Below, one piece after another: positions 25,950-36,340 of a stretch of 64,000 bases of DNA. The stretch spans positions 62,001 through 126,000 of the forward strand of contig NZ_BMNR01000006.1 of assembly GCF_014646655.1 (NCBI RefSeq), written 5' to 3'. The translations under genes and the position numbers were made by a program. The DNA is from Yeosuana aromativorans (lineage in GTDB: Bacteria > Bacteroidota > Bacteroidia > Flavobacteriales > Flavobacteriaceae). The notes beneath the pieces were generated by a model. That model did not search any database. It was not told the origin of the DNA and worked only from the letters and a program-made list of their open reading frames with translations. The stretch's first letter is position 1; each line of letters begins with the position of its first letter.

Positions 25950-26954
25950 ATGACCATTTTAATTACAGGAGGAGCGGGTTTTATAGGGTCCAATTTTATC
26001 CCTTATTTCCTTAACAAATATCCTGAAATTAAAATAGTTAACCTAGATAAGTTGACGTATGCGGGCAATCTTTCTAATTTAGAGGGAGTTAGCCAAAATA
26101 AAAATTATACGTTTGTACAAGGAGATATTTGCGATAGAAATTTAATAGAGCGATTGTTTAAAAACTATGATTTTGAGGGAATTATTCATTTTGCAGCAGA
26201 ATCGCATGTGGATAATTCCATAAAAAACCCAGATGAATTTATTAAAACCAATGTATTTGGCACCTTTAATTTATTGGATGTTGCCAAAAACCGTTGGATG
26301 GAATCGCCGTTTAAAACAAAAAAACATTTTGAAAATTCCCGATTTCACCATATTTCAACCGATGAGGTTTACGGTTCTTTAGGAAAAACGGGCCTATTTA
26401 CTGAAAACACAACGTATGCACCTAACAGTCCGTATAGCGCTTCAAAAGCATCTTCAGATTTTTTGGTTAGAAGTTATTTTCATACCTACGGGATGAATGT
26501 TGTTACCACTAATTGTTCCAACAATTATGGTCCAAAACAACATGATGAAAAATTGATTCCTACCATCATAAGAAAAGCATTGAACAATCAAGATATTCCC
26601 ATTTACGGAAAAGGGGAAAATATTAGAGATTGGTTATATGTTGATGATCACTGCAAAGGCATTGATTTGGTGTTTCAGAAAGGAAAATCAGGAGAAACCT
26701 ACAATATAGGAGGCGATAATGAACGAAGTAATCTATATATTGCAAAGACTATTTGTGATATTTTAGATGAGGTTTTTCCTAAGGAAAATTCTTATAATGA
26801 GCAAATTACATTTGTTACAGATAGACCAGGTCATGACTTTAGATATGCAATTGATGCTTCCAAAATTAAAAAAGAATTAAAATGGAAAGCTCAAGAAAAT
26901 TTTGAGTCAGGGATAAGAAAAACAATTGATTGGTACATAAAAAAATATAAATGA
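25950..26954 (+). CDS. rfbB: dTDP-glucose 4,6-dehydratase
   Basis: RmlB, the second step of dTDP-L-rhamnose synthesis. It is a short-chain dehydrogenase fold of 334 aa with the NAD motif [12 protein letters not shown] at residues 4-15, [10 protein letters not shown] for the active-site Thr-Asp-Glu and YSASKASSD for the YxxxK pair. [11 protein letters not shown] is also typical. It overlaps rfbA by 4 bp (ATGA). Confidence 0.96.
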   Translation: MTILITGGAGFIGSNFIPYFLNKYPEIKIVNLDKLTYAGNLSNLEGVSQNKNYTFVQGDICDRNLIERLFKNYDFEGIIHFAAESHVDNSIKNPDEFIKTNVFGTFNLLDVAKNRWMESPFKTKKHFENSRFHHISTDEVYGSLGKTGLFTENTTYAPNSPYSASKASSDFLVRSYFHTYGMNVVTTNCSNNYGPKQHDEKLIPTIIRKALNNQDIPIYGKGENIRDWLYVDDHCKGIDLVFQKGKSGETYNIGGDNERSNLYIAKTICDILDEVFPKENSYNEQITFVTDRPGHDFRYAIDASKIKKELKWKAQENFESGIRKTIDWYIKKYK

Positions 26955-27808
26955 AAGGTATCATATTAGCAGGAGGTTCGGGAACTAGATTGCACCCACT
27001 TACTAAAGTAGTTAGCAAACAACTCATGCCCATTTATGATAAACCCATGATCTATTATCCTCTAACAACCCTTATGTCTGTTGGTATTAGAGACATTTTG
27101 ATAATCTCAACCTCAAAAGACACCCCGTTATTTAAAGAACTCTTGGGTGATGGGCAAGATTATGGCTGTCAATTTGAATATGCCATTCAAGAACAACCAA
27201 ACGGATTGGCAGAAGCCTTTTTGATTGGTGAAGAATTTATAGGAAAAGATAGTGTTGCACTTATTTTAGGCGATAATATTTTTTACGGATCCGGTTTAGA
27301 AAAAACGCTTCAAAACAGTTATAATCCTAAAGGAGGTGTCATTTTTGCTTATCACGTTCAAGACCCGCAACGTTATGGTGTTGTGGAGTTTGATACTACC
27401 AACAAAGCAGTTTCCATTGAAGAAAAGCCCAAACATCCAAAATCCAATTATGCAGTTCCAGGTATTTATTTTTATGATAACTCGGTTATTGCAAAAGCTA
27501 AAAACATACAACCAAGCCACAGAGGCGAGCTGGAAATTACCGATATCAACAGAGCATACCTAAAGCAAGGTAATCTTAATGTTCAAATTTTGGATAAAGG
27601 AATTGCTTGGCTGGATACGGGAACCTTTAATTCGCTCATGAAAGCGTCGCAATTTGTTCAAGTGATTGAAGAACGCCAAGGACAAAAAATTGGTTGTATT
27701 GAAGAAATGGCATACAAACTGGGGTACATAGATAAAGAACAGTTAAATAAATTAGCAGAGCCATTGTTAAAAAGTGGCTACGGACAATACCTTCAACAAT
27801 TAATATAA
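26951..27808 (+). CDS. rfbA: Glucose-1-phosphate thymidylyltransferase
   Basis: RmlA, which joins dTTP and glucose-1-phosphate to give dTDP-glucose. It is 285 aa with the nucleotidyltransferase motif [18 protein letters not shown] at residues 8-25. LGDNIFYG carries the metal-binding Asp, and [11 protein letters not shown] is in the carboxy half. It usually begins the pathway and here sits second in the rmlBACD order. 2 bp separate it from rfbC. Confidence 0.96.
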   Translation: MKGIILAGGSGTRLHPLTKVVSKQLMPIYDKPMIYYPLTTLMSVGIRDILIISTSKDTPLFKELLGDGQDYGCQFEYAIQEQPNGLAEAFLIGEEFIGKDSVALILGDNIFYGSGLEKTLQNSYNPKGGVIFAYHVQDPQRYGVVEFDTTNKAVSIEEKPKHPKSNYAVPGIYFYDNSVIAKAKNIQPSHRGELEITDINRAYLKQGNLNVQILDKGIAWLDTGTFNSLMKASQFVQVIEERQGQKIGCIEEMAYKLGYIDKEQLNKLAEPLLKSGYGQYLQQLI

Positions 27809-27810
27809 AT

Positions 27811-28359
27811 ATGATTGTAGAAGAAACATATTTAAAGGGATGTTTTGTTATTTATCCTCAGGTATTTGAAGACGAACGTGGGTATTTCTTTGAAAGCTTT
27901 AATAAAAGAACTTTTGAAAAGCATACTGGAATAACCACAAACTTTGTGCAGGATAACCAATCCAAATCTTTAAAAGGTGTTTTAAGAGGTTTACATTTCC
28001 AAAAAGGAGAATTTGCACAGGCAAAGCTGGTGAGTGTCATTAAAGGAAAGGTCTTGGATGTGTGTGTTGATATTAGAAAACAATCTCCAACATTTGGAAA
28101 GCATGTTTCAATCATTTTAGATGATAAAGACCATAAGCAATTATATATACCAAAAGGGTTTGCCCATGGTTTTGCAGTGTTGGAAAACGACACGATTTTT
28201 TCATATAAATGCGATAATTTTTATAATAAAGCGTCTGAAGGGGGTATTATTTTTAATGACAAAGATTTGAATATTGATTGGAATCTGTCTGCTGAAGAAA
28301 GCATCATTTCAGAAAAGGACCTAAAACTTCCTTTGTTTAAACACGTGACTTTTGATTAA
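27811..28359 (+). CDS. rfbC: dTDP-4-dehydrorhamnose 3,5-epimerase
   Basis: RmlC, a cupin epimerase. It is 182 aa. The GVLRGLHFQ motif holds the catalytic His, and IPKGFAHGFAVLE and FSYKCDNFYN are typical of the barrel. FFESFNKRTF near the start is also conserved. It is part of the rmlBACD run. Confidence 0.96.
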   Translation: MIVEETYLKGCFVIYPQVFEDERGYFFESFNKRTFEKHTGITTNFVQDNQSKSLKGVLRGLHFQKGEFAQAKLVSVIKGKVLDVCVDIRKQSPTFGKHVSIILDDKDHKQLYIPKGFAHGFAVLENDTIFSYKCDNFYNKASEGGIIFNDKDLNIDWNLSAEESIISEKDLKLPLFKHVTFD

Positions 28360-28365
28360 ATAGTT

Positions 28366-29184
28366 ATGGCCGCTAAGCAACCAATATCAAACAATCAAAA
28401 AGTAACGACCATATTGGTAACAGGAGCTAATGGGCAATTGGGCTTAACAATTAAAGAATTGTTTACCAATATCAGTTTAGGTTTAGACTTTACATTTGTA
28501 ACTAAGGAGGAATTGGATATTACAAATAAAGCAGCTTTAAACAATTTTTTTAAAAACAAGCATTTTGATTATTGTATCAACTGTGCGGCCTATACCAATG
28601 TTGAGCAAGCTGAAAAAACCCCGGAAATCGCTTTTAAAGTCAATGCCGAAGGAGTCAAATATTTAGCCGAGGTTTGTAAAGAATCAAACACAACGTTAAT
28701 CCACGTCTCAACAGACTATGTGTTTGATGGCGAAAAAGGAACGCCCTATACGGTAGAAGATTTACCAAATCCAATAAATGAATATGGGAAATCTAAATTA
28801 TTAGGAGAACACTATATTCAAGAAAATTTAAGCAACCATTTTATAGTTAGAACATCTTGGTTATACAGTAAAAAGTATGGCAAGAATTTTTATCGAACCA
28901 TTTTAGAAAAGGCAAAACAGGGAAAAGAGCTTTTTATTACTGATGAACAAACCGGATGCCCAACAAATACGGAGAGTTTAGCAAAATACATCATGGGTTT
29001 AATCGTTAATAAATCATTGGATTATGGTATAAAACATATTTCTGATAATAAAGCAATGACATGGTTTGAGTTTGCCGAACAGATTTTGTCAGAAAATCAT
29101 TTAAAAAACAAAACGAACCTTGTTAAAGGAAGCAAATATGTTACTTTTGCAAGACGGCCTAAACGATCAATTTTAAAAAGTTAA
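28366..29184 (+). CDS. rfbD: dTDP-4-dehydrorhamnose reductase
   Basis: RmlD, the last step to dTDP-L-rhamnose. It is 272 aa, slightly shorter than the usual 280-300. VTGANGQLG is the NAD(P) motif, STDYVFDGEKGTPY and NEYGKSKLLGE give the conserved Thr/Tyr/Lys, and RTSWLYS is also diagnostic. The end reads ARRPKRSILKS, so the carboxy terminus stops early after the RP..S motif. It starts 6 bp after rfbC. Confidence 0.94.
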   Translation: MAAKQPISNNQKVTTILVTGANGQLGLTIKELFTNISLGLDFTFVTKEELDITNKAALNNFFKNKHFDYCINCAAYTNVEQAEKTPEIAFKVNAEGVKYLAEVCKESNTTLIHVSTDYVFDGEKGTPYTVEDLPNPINEYGKSKLLGEHYIQENLSNHFIVRTSWLYSKKYGKNFYRTILEKAKQGKELFITDEQTGCPTNTESLAKYIMGLIVNKSLDYGIKHISDNKAMTWFEFAEQILSENHLKNKTNLVKGSKYVTFARRPKRSILKS

Positions 29185-29194
29185 TTAACAAATA

Positions 29195-30313
29195 ATGAAA
29201 AACAAAGTAGCCTTAATTACAGGAGTAACAGGACAAGATGGAGCCTACTTAAGCGAATTCCTCTTAAAAAAAGGATATGAAGTCCATGGAATTAAAAGAA
29301 GGTCGTCCTTGTTCAATACAGACAGAATCGATCATTTGTACCAAGACCCACACAACGACAACATAAACTTCTTTCTTCATTATGGAGATTTAACCGATAG
29401 CACCAATCTAACAAGAATAATTCAAGAGGTTCAACCAGACGAAATATATAATTTGGCCGCCATGAGCCATGTGCATGTGTCTTTTGAAATGCCAGAATAT
29501 ACTGCTAATGCTGATGGAATAGGAACTTTAAGACTTTTGGAGGCCATTCGACTATTAGGAATGGAAAAGAAAACTAGAATTTATCAAGCGTCTACATCAG
29601 AATTATATGGTAAAGTTCAAGAAGTTCCTCAAACCGAAAAAACACCTTTTTACCCCAGAAGCCCTTATGCAGTGGCAAAAATGTATGCCTATTGGATAAC
29701 TGTAAATTACAGAGAAGCTTATGGAATTTACGCATGTAATGGCATTTTATTTAACCACGAGTCGCCAATTCGTGGAGAAACTTTTGTAACACGAAAAATC
29801 ACTAGAGCTACATCAAAAATAGCATTAGGGCTGCAAGACAAAATATATTTGGGAAACCTTGATGCCCAACGAGATTGGGGTCATGCCAAAGATTATATTA
29901 GAATGATGTGGATGATACTTCAAGCAGACGAACCAGAAGATTGGGTAATAGCAACAGGAAAAACCACACCAGTAAGAGATTTTGTAAAAATGTGCTTTAG
30001 CCACGTTGGTGTTGAACTGGAGTTTAAGGGGACTGGGCCTGACGAGAAAGGATATATTAAATCGTGCGGCAACCCAAAATACCAATTAGAAATAGGAAAA
30101 GAAGTGATTGCAGTTGACCCTAAATATTTTAGGCCAACAGAAGTCGATTTGTTAATTGGTGATGCTACTAAAGCTAAGGAAAAACTAGGATGGATTCCAA
30201 AATATGATTTGCCCGCATTGGTAGACGATATGATGAGCAGCGACATTAAACTCATGGAACAACAACAATATCTAAAAGATGCCGGTTATGAAATTAAAAA
30301 CTATTTTGAATAA
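29195..30313 (+). CDS. gmd: GDP-mannose 4,6-dehydratase
   Basis: First step from GDP-mannose towards GDP-L-fucose. It is 372 aa, the normal length. [14 protein letters not shown] is the NADP motif (residues 9-22), with STSELYGK and [14 protein letters not shown] (YxxxK). [17 protein letters not shown] is a Gmd signature. GDP-mannose supply (manC) must come from outside the window. It is followed by fcl after 50 bp. Confidence 0.96.
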   Translation: MKNKVALITGVTGQDGAYLSEFLLKKGYEVHGIKRRSSLFNTDRIDHLYQDPHNDNINFFLHYGDLTDSTNLTRIIQEVQPDEIYNLAAMSHVHVSFEMPEYTANADGIGTLRLLEAIRLLGMEKKTRIYQASTSELYGKVQEVPQTEKTPFYPRSPYAVAKMYAYWITVNYREAYGIYACNGILFNHESPIRGETFVTRKITRATSKIALGLQDKIYLGNLDAQRDWGHAKDYIRMMWMILQADEPEDWVIATGKTTPVRDFVKMCFSHVGVELEFKGTGPDEKGYIKSCGNPKYQLEIGKEVIAVDPKYFRPTEVDLLIGDATKAKEKLGWIPKYDLPALVDDMMSSDIKLMEQQQYLKDAGYEIKNYFE

Positions 30314-30363
30314 TGAATTTCTTTCATTATAAAGATGAAGAACTGAGGCAATCTATTTAAGAC

Positions 30364-31419
30364 ATGAATAAAGATTCCAAAATATACATTGCCGGACACA
30401 GGGGATTAGTGGGTAGTGCCATTTTAATAAACCTGCAAGAGAAAGGCTATCACAATATTGTGACACGTACCCACAAGGAATTGGATTTAACAAACCAAGT
30501 AGCTGTTGAAACTTTTTTTAACGAAGAAAACCCTGAATATGTGTTTTTGGCAGCGGCTAAAGTAGGCGGTATTGTGGCAAATAATACATATCGAGCAGAT
30601 TTTATTTATGAGAACATGATGATTCAAAACAACGTGATTCATCAAAGCTATTTAACAGGTGTTAAGAAATTATTGTTTTTAGGAAGTACCTGTATTTACC
30701 CTAAAAATTGTCCACAACCAATGAAGGAAGAATACTTGTTAACTGACACCTTGGAATACACTAATGAGCCTTATGCAATTGCAAAAATAGCAGGCATTAA
30801 GATGTGCGAAAGCTATAACTTACAGTATGGCACCAACTTTATTTCGGTTATGCCAACCAATTTATATGGTCCAAACGATAATTTTGATTTAGAGAAGTCA
30901 CATGTATTGCCTGCATTAATTAGAAAAATACATCTCGCTAAATTACTTTCCGAGTCGAATTACGATGAGGTCATTAAGGATTTAGAGGTGGCTTCTATCG
31001 AAGAAGCGCGTACTTATTTATCGAAATTTGGTGTTTCAGAAAACAGTGTAGAGATCTGGGGTTCTGGAAATCCAAGGCGCGAGTTTTTGTGGAGCGAGGA
31101 CATGGCTGATGCCTGTGTGTTTATCATGGAAAACAGAGATTTCTCAGATACCTATAATAAAGGCGAGCAAGAAATTCGTAACACTCACATCAATATTGGC
31201 ACAGGCCAAGATATTTCAATAAAAGAATTGGCGGAAACTATAAAAAACACCGTTGGATTTAAAGGGAAATTAGTATTTAATACCAACAAACCAGATGGTA
31301 CAATGCGGAAGTTAACAGATGTTTCTAAACTTAATAGTTTAGGGTGGAAACATAAAGTTAGCTTGGATAAAGGGGTTAATATATTTTTAAAATGGTATTT
31401 AAATTTTTTTGATAGGTAA
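30364..31419 (+). CDS. fcl: GDP-L-fucose synthase
   Basis: Epimerase/reductase that completes GDP-L-fucose (also known as WcaG). It is 351 aa with [11 protein letters not shown] at residues 11-21, [15 protein letters not shown] and [16 protein letters not shown] (YxxxK). It is slightly longer than E. coli Fcl (321) because of an insertion around residues 190-220 (the [18 protein letters not shown] region). The pairing with gmd fits. Confidence 0.95.
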   Translation: MNKDSKIYIAGHRGLVGSAILINLQEKGYHNIVTRTHKELDLTNQVAVETFFNEENPEYVFLAAAKVGGIVANNTYRADFIYENMMIQNNVIHQSYLTGVKKLLFLGSTCIYPKNCPQPMKEEYLLTDTLEYTNEPYAIAKIAGIKMCESYNLQYGTNFISVMPTNLYGPNDNFDLEKSHVLPALIRKIHLAKLLSESNYDEVIKDLEVASIEEARTYLSKFGVSENSVEIWGSGNPRREFLWSEDMADACVFIMENRDFSDTYNKGEQEIRNTHINIGTGQDISIKELAETIKNTVGFKGKLVFNTNKPDGTMRKLTDVSKLNSLGWKHKVSLDKGVNIFLKWYLNFFDR

Positions 31420-31551
31420 GATTAACTTAGAAACCATTTTAAAAAGTTTCAATTAAAATGTTTAACAATTAAATTTAAAGGTAAATAGAATTACTTTTTC
31501 TCTAAAAGAACTTGACTGAACTAAAGCAACTGTAGATTACTAATAATGTAA

Positions 31552-32868
31552 ATGAATCGAAATATAATTCAAAAAAAGAATATTTTACTCGGGCTTACTT
31601 TTAAATCTTTGGGGATGATTTTGAATTTTTTATTGATTCCTTTTTTAATTACCTTTTTGGGAAAGATAGAATATGGTGTATGGATTACTGTTTTTTCAGT
31701 GACCAATTGGATTTTTACTTTTGATATTGGAATTGGACATGGTTTAAGGAATAAATTAACCGAAGCTATTTCTTTAAATGATATTATTAAAGCTAATAAA
31801 ATAGTTTGCACTTCTTATGTTTTAATTTCTCTTTTTGCAGGAATAATTTTAATTATAGGGGTTGTATTAATTTTATCACTTGATTTTCAAACCATTCTTA
31901 ATTATTCAAGAAAGAGCAATGAGTATTTGCAATTATTTATCTTTTTCTCTTTACTGTTCACTGTTTTAAATTTTGTACTAAGTTTGTACAAAAAACTATA
32001 TTTAGCAATTCATGAATCATTTGTAATAGAATTAGTTAATACCTCCTTTTTATTATTTTATTTACTTTTCGTTTTTATTTTCATCAAATTTAACATTTTC
32101 AAAAGTTTAATTGGGCTGATTATCATTTATGGCACTGTCAACATGATATTTGCTCTATTAGCTACAATGATTTTTTTTAAAATTAAAAAGAAAATAGTGC
32201 TCTCTTTTAAGTTTTTTGATTCAAAGGAAGGGAAATCACTTTTTAATTTAGGAGGAAAATTTTTTGTCATAAATATTAGTCTTTTAATAATTTTATCCAC
32301 TGATAATGTTATTGTATCAAATATTTTAGGTCCAGGCTATGTTACAGATTACTCCATAGTTCAAAAGCTGTTTCAGTTCATTATTGTTGGTTTTAGTGTA
32401 ATTTTAGCTTCTTCATGGAGCCTTTATTCAGATGCTTTAGTACGTAAAGATTATAATTGGATAAGAAGGAATATAAGAAAGATGAACCTTTTGTTTATTG
32501 GAATAGTATTTATTGGGTTTTTACTTTATTTTTTTATTGATCCTATTTTAGATACTTGGATAGGAAAAGAGGTAATTATTTTGCCTAAAGGACTAGTCTT
32601 TTATAATATGATATATTGCTTAATATTTTGTTTTTCAAATATATACATGTATTTTATCAACGCAACAGGACAAATAAAAGTACAAATGTATTTATACCTT
32701 TTTGGAGCATTAGTTAATATTCCTTTGTCAATATATTTGGTAAATTTATTGGAAACTAGTACAGGTGTTATATTATCAACTATTATTTCTACACTTCCTG
32801 TATTATTAGGAATGCCCATACAAGCAAAGTTAATATTAAGAAATTTTGAAGCTAATAATATAATATAA
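31552..32868 (+). CDS. Wzx-type oligosaccharide flippase
   Basis: Polytopic membrane protein of 438 aa with about 12 to 14 hydrophobic segments, of the MATE/polysaccharide-transport fold. It begins MNRNIIQKKNILLGLTFKSL, and GIGHGLRNKLTEAIS and FNLGGKFFVINISLLIILS are consistent with the Wzx group. It should move the lipid-linked repeat unit across the inner membrane. Sequence from here to about 39 kb is visibly more A/T-rich than the rml genes, a common mark of variable polysaccharide genes. The 132 bp before it (31420-31551) shows no clear promoter. Confidence 0.85.
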   Translation: MNRNIIQKKNILLGLTFKSLGMILNFLLIPFLITFLGKIEYGVWITVFSVTNWIFTFDIGIGHGLRNKLTEAISLNDIIKANKIVCTSYVLISLFAGIILIIGVVLILSLDFQTILNYSRKSNEYLQLFIFFSLLFTVLNFVLSLYKKLYLAIHESFVIELVNTSFLLFYLLFVFIFIKFNIFKSLIGLIIIYGTVNMIFALLATMIFFKIKKKIVLSFKFFDSKEGKSLFNLGGKFFVINISLLIILSTDNVIVSNILGPGYVTDYSIVQKLFQFIIVGFSVILASSWSLYSDALVRKDYNWIRRNIRKMNLLFIGIVFIGFLLYFFIDPILDTWIGKEVIILPKGLVFYNMIYCLIFCFSNIYMYFINATGQIKVQMYLYLFGALVNIPLSIYLVNLLETSTGVILSTIISTLPVLLGMPIQAKLILRNFEANNII

Positions 32869-32888
32869 ATCACTAAAATAGGCATTAG

Positions 32889-33956
32889 ATGTTAATTTAT
32901 ATTCTTTTTTATCTATTTGTTTTTTCCCTACTGCTCTTTGGAAAATATAAGGTTATAAAAGGAGTAAATTTTTATTGGCTAACTTATTTTTTTATTTTTT
33001 TATTTAGCGCCTTTCGATATGATGTGGGATATGATTTTATGTACTATTATAAAATATTGGACAAGTCAATTAAATATTACGACAATATGTTCAACAGGCT
33101 GGAATTTTTAAATAAAATCATTATTAATTTTTCTCAAGACATAAATTTTTTGCAGCTTTATTTTATTGCTACTTCTTTTCTGATTGTTTTTTTAATTTAT
33201 AAAACGGTAAAATTTTATAGTAAAGACTTTATTATTTCAACACTTATCTTTTTGTCTTTTCCAATTTTTTATTTTAATTCATTTTCAATTATTCGACAGT
33301 TTGTTGCAATATCAATTGTTTTCTATTCTTTTAAATTTGTTAAATCAAAAAAACTATTCTCTTTTTTATTATCAATTTTTATTGCTTTTTTTTTCCATAA
33401 GTCAGCAGTTCTAGCGTTACCAATTTATTGGATTTATAGATTAAAACTTAAAAACATTCATTTTATAATAATCTATTTTGTTGGCTTATTTTCATCTGAA
33501 ATAGCGTATTATGCTGTAAAATTCATAATACCAGAATATATGGTATATTTAGAAAAGAGAATTGGAGTTGGTGGTGATAAATTATTGATTATTTTTCAAA
33601 TTATTGGGTTCTTTCTTTTGTTTCTGGTCAACAAGAAAAAAGGTGACAACAATTACAATTTTTATATAACGTCATTCTTTATTGGGTTATTTATTTGGTC
33701 AAGTTTATCTCCTTATGGGCACGCAGGATTTAGAGGAGGCCTGTATTTTATAGTTTTTTTCATTTTGCTTTTACCCGAAGTATTAGAGATTATAAAAGAA
33801 AAGAAGCTTTTAAAATACACAACTTATTGCATTTGTTTCATTTTTTTTGTATTTACATTATGGATAGGAACCCAGAATCCTCATAAAGACCCAAACATCC
33901 CTTATAGAGTCTATTTTTTAACAGATAAAAATGAGTTTAAAATTGATAAAAGATAA
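32889..33956 (+). CDS. EpsG-family polysaccharide polymerase (Wzy-like)
   Basis: Polytopic protein of 355 aa with around ten hydrophobic segments. The motif FSAFRYDVGYDFMYYYK (about residues 39-55) is the EpsG/Wzy signature found after the second helix. SIIRQFVAISIVFYSF is another hallmark. It probably polymerises repeat units in the periplasm. It lies right after wzx and overlaps the next glycosyltransferase gene by 26 bp. Wzy proteins vary greatly, so linkage specificity cannot be inferred. Confidence 0.8.
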   Translation: MLIYILFYLFVFSLLLFGKYKVIKGVNFYWLTYFFIFLFSAFRYDVGYDFMYYYKILDKSIKYYDNMFNRLEFLNKIIINFSQDINFLQLYFIATSFLIVFLIYKTVKFYSKDFIISTLIFLSFPIFYFNSFSIIRQFVAISIVFYSFKFVKSKKLFSFLLSIFIAFFFHKSAVLALPIYWIYRLKLKNIHFIIIYFVGLFSSEIAYYAVKFIIPEYMVYLEKRIGVGGDKLLIIFQIIGFFLLFLVNKKKGDNNYNFYITSFFIGLFIWSSLSPYGHAGFRGGLYFIVFFILLLPEVLEIIKEKKLLKYTTYCICFIFFVFTLWIGTQNPHKDPNIPYRVYFLTDKNEFKIDKR

Positions 33957-34707
33957 AAATAAGCCGTTAGTTAGTATTATAACAACAACTTTTAATAGTG
34001 AGCTTACAATAAAAGATACTTTAGAATCTATACTAAAACAAACATATAACAATATCGAATACATTATTATTGATGGAATGTCAGAGGACAAAACAGTTTC
34101 TATAATTAATTCTTATAAATCTAAGATTACAGAACGAGGATTTGTTTTTAAGCTTATTAGTGAAAAGGACAAAGGCATTGCTGATGCTTGGAATAAGGGA
34201 CTAAAACTCTCAACAGGAGATGTTATAGGCCTCTTGAACTCGGATGATTGGTATGATGAATCAGCAATTGAAAAAGCAGTTTCTTGTTTAGACATAAACA
34301 AACCTGAACTCTCATATGGTATTTGTAAGAGGGTTAACAATAGTAAAGAGGTTATTGAAGTAATAAATCATACATTTAAACCACAGAGGATTTATTTAAA
34401 TTTTGGATTTTCACACACAACCTGTTTTGCAACTAAAAAACTATATGATTTAATAGGAGTTTTTAAATTGGATTACAAGATAGCTCTCGATACAGACTTT
34501 TTATTAAGATGCTACAAAAAAGGAATAATTTTCAAAAAATGCAATAATATAACTTATATGAGGCTTGGGGGGGTTAGTACAAAACACAAAATGACTGCTC
34601 ATTATGAACACCAAAAAGCTTTGAAAGTTAACGGTTTTAACCCTATTTTAGTTTTCTTTTTTGGATTACTAAAGAAATGGATGCTCCAATTAAGCAATAA
34701 CAGATAG
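33931..34707 (+). CDS. Glycosyltransferase family 2
   Basis: A 258-residue GT-A fold enzyme. VSIITTTFNSELTIKDTLESI is the nucleotide-sugar binding start, given here to its first 20 or so residues. IIIDGMSEDKT and IGLLNSDDWYDESA (DxD-like) follow. It is cytoplasmic or peripheral and would add a sugar to the lipid-linked repeat. WNKGLKLSTGDVIG is typical of this subgroup. The donor is unknown. The start overlaps the wzy-like gene. Confidence 0.88.
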   Translation: MSLKLIKDKNKPLVSIITTTFNSELTIKDTLESILKQTYNNIEYIIIDGMSEDKTVSIINSYKSKITERGFVFKLISEKDKGIADAWNKGLKLSTGDVIGLLNSDDWYDESAIEKAVSCLDINKPELSYGICKRVNNSKEVIEVINHTFKPQRIYLNFGFSHTTCFATKKLYDLIGVFKLDYKIALDTDFLLRCYKKGIIFKKCNNITYMRLGGVSTKHKMTAHYEHQKALKVNGFNPILVFFFGLLKKWMLQLSNNR

Positions 34708-34711
34708 CTAA

Positions 34712-35254
34712 GTGAAAAAAATATTAAAATACCCATTCTTTTTTTTGATTCATTATGTGCCGAATCATATTATCAACAAAATTCCTTTTTACTTTATTAG
34801 ACACATTTATTATAAGCTAATAATGAGTATAAAGATAGGTAAGGGCAGCAGCATCCACATGAATACTTTTATAAATAGAAGAAAAGTAGAAATTGGGAAA
34901 AACAGCGTTGTAAATAGGTGTTGCTACTTAGATGGAAGAGGCGGCCTATTTATAGGTAATAATGTTTCAATTTCTCCAGAAGTTCAATTAATAACGGCTA
35001 GCCATGATGTAAATAGCGCAACCTTTAAATACTATGAAAAAGAGATAATTATAGAGGATTTTGTTTGGATAGGTACTCGAGCCATAATTCTTCCTGGAGT
35101 AAAATTAGGGAAAGGCTCAATTGTAGCGTCAGGTTCTGTTGTCACCAAAGATGTAGATCAATTTGATATTGTTGGAGGGGTGCCTGCAAAAATTATTGGA
35201 AAAAGAGCGTCTAATCTAGATTATAATTGTCGTTGGTTTCCTCCGTTTGATTAG
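34712..35254 (+). CDS. Hexapeptide-repeat acyltransferase (WcaF/LbH-like)
   Basis: A left-handed beta-helix acyltransferase of 180 aa that probably acetylates a sugar of the repeat unit. Repeats such as [22 protein letters not shown] and [21 protein letters not shown] are visible, the putative catalytic His is in TASHDVNS, and [11 protein letters not shown] closes the fold. It begins with GTG at 34712, 4 bp after the previous stop. No ATG is nearer the conserved part. Confidence 0.85.
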   Translation: MKKILKYPFFFLIHYVPNHIINKIPFYFIRHIYYKLIMSIKIGKGSSIHMNTFINRRKVEIGKNSVVNRCCYLDGRGGLFIGNNVSISPEVQLITASHDVNSATFKYYEKEIIIEDFVWIGTRAIILPGVKLGKGSIVASGSVVTKDVDQFDIVGGVPAKIIGKRASNLDYNCRWFPPFD

Positions 35255-35257
35255 ATT

Positions 35258-36340
35258 ATGAAAAAATCAAATAAAATTTTGGTAGTAGATTTCAATGGGA
35301 CATCACCGACGTATACTCACTATTTTTCATTAGCGTTGAAAGAAGAGGGATTTAAAGTTCACATTCTTGGTTATAAAAATGAAACTGATTTAAGAATACA
35401 TTTTGACCAGCTTAAATACATAGGGTTAAATACTAAAATCAGAATTTTAAATTACTTTCTAAATTGGTTTTATTTAATTTTTAATTCAAAATCTTATTAT
35501 GCAATCCATATTCAGTGGTTGCCATTGTTAAAGTTTTCAGATATAGATTTATTTTTTGTTTCCTGGTTAAAAAGAAGAAACAGAAATATTTACTACACCG
35601 TTCACAACATCTTCCCTCATGATGAGAAAAGAAAGGCCGTAAAAAGGCGCTTTAAAAAACTATATAACTTGTTGGATAATATTGTCGTTAATACAGATGA
35701 AACTATAAAAACATTGAGAAAAATGGGCCTTAACAAAAACTTTATTAGAATAAATCATGGTTTATTTTTTAAGGGCTTTAATCAAAAGACCAAGGTCACA
35801 ACCAATAAGATGGTAATGTTAGGTAGAATATGTGAGTACAAGGGCTTTGATGATGCTATTAGAGCATTAAAGGAGTTGAAGAATTTAGGGCATGAATTTA
35901 TTTTGCATATAGAGGGTACTGCAGATGAGGATTATTTTTTAAAATTAAAAAAAAGAATTAAGAACTATAATTTAGAGCAAAATACTATATTGTTAAATGG
36001 TTATTTAGAAGTTGAAAAGTTAATAGACATCTACACTAATGCTTTTGTGACTTTAATGCCATACAAAAAAATTGAACAAAGTGGTGTTGCCTTTACCTCC
36101 TTGGGTTTAAATATTCCAATAGTTGCTTATAAGGTTGGAGGTCTAAATGAAGTCATTATCGATAAGGTTAATGGAAGACTTGTTGATAAAGACAATGTGG
36201 GGGATTTTAGAGATTCTATTTTGTGGGTTTTTGATAACCAATTGAAATTGAAAGATAATTTACAAAATTATAAATACTACGATTATTGGAGCCAATCAGC
36301 TAAAATTTTGATAAATCAATATACCAAAAATGCACAATGA
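35258..36340 (+). CDS. Glycosyltransferase family 4 (GT-B fold)
   Basis: A 360-residue GT-B enzyme. ILVVDFNGTSPTYTHYF is the amino-terminal region, VMLGRICEYKGFDDAIRAL begins the carboxy domain, and EQSGVAFTSLGLNIPIVAY with GGLNEVI gives the donor site. The first Glu of the usual E-x7-E pair is present, while the second is Ser, as in a known GT4 subgroup. It overlaps the next gene by 4 bp. Confidence 0.85.
   Translation: MKKSNKILVVDFNGTSPTYTHYFSLALKEEGFKVHILGYKNETDLRIHFDQLKYIGLNTKIRILNYFLNWFYLIFNSKSYYAIHIQWLPLLKFSDIDLFFVSWLKRRNRNIYYTVHNIFPHDEKRKAVKRRFKKLYNLLDNIVVNTDETIKTLRKMGLNKNFIRINHGLFFKGFNQKTKVTTNKMVMLGRICEYKGFDDAIRALKELKNLGHEFILHIEGTADEDYFLKLKKRIKNYNLEQNTILLNGYLEVEKLIDIYTNAFVTLMPYKKIEQSGVAFTSLGLNIPIVAYKVGGLNEVIIDKVNGRLVDKDNVGDFRDSILWVFDNQLKLKDNLQNYKYYDYWSQSAKILINQYTKNAQ

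Noticed and set aside
26207-26215. DnaA-box-like TGTGGATAA
   Set aside because: It lies inside rfbB in a conserved coding motif region (SHVDNS), occurs singly, and has no A/T-rich unwinding region or other boxes near it.
28342-28347. Further CACGTG string as a fourth parS
   Set aside because: The flanks (AAA and ACT) do not match the GTTCC/GGAAC arms, and it is within rfbC. The strings near 3325 and 4535 fail for the same reason.
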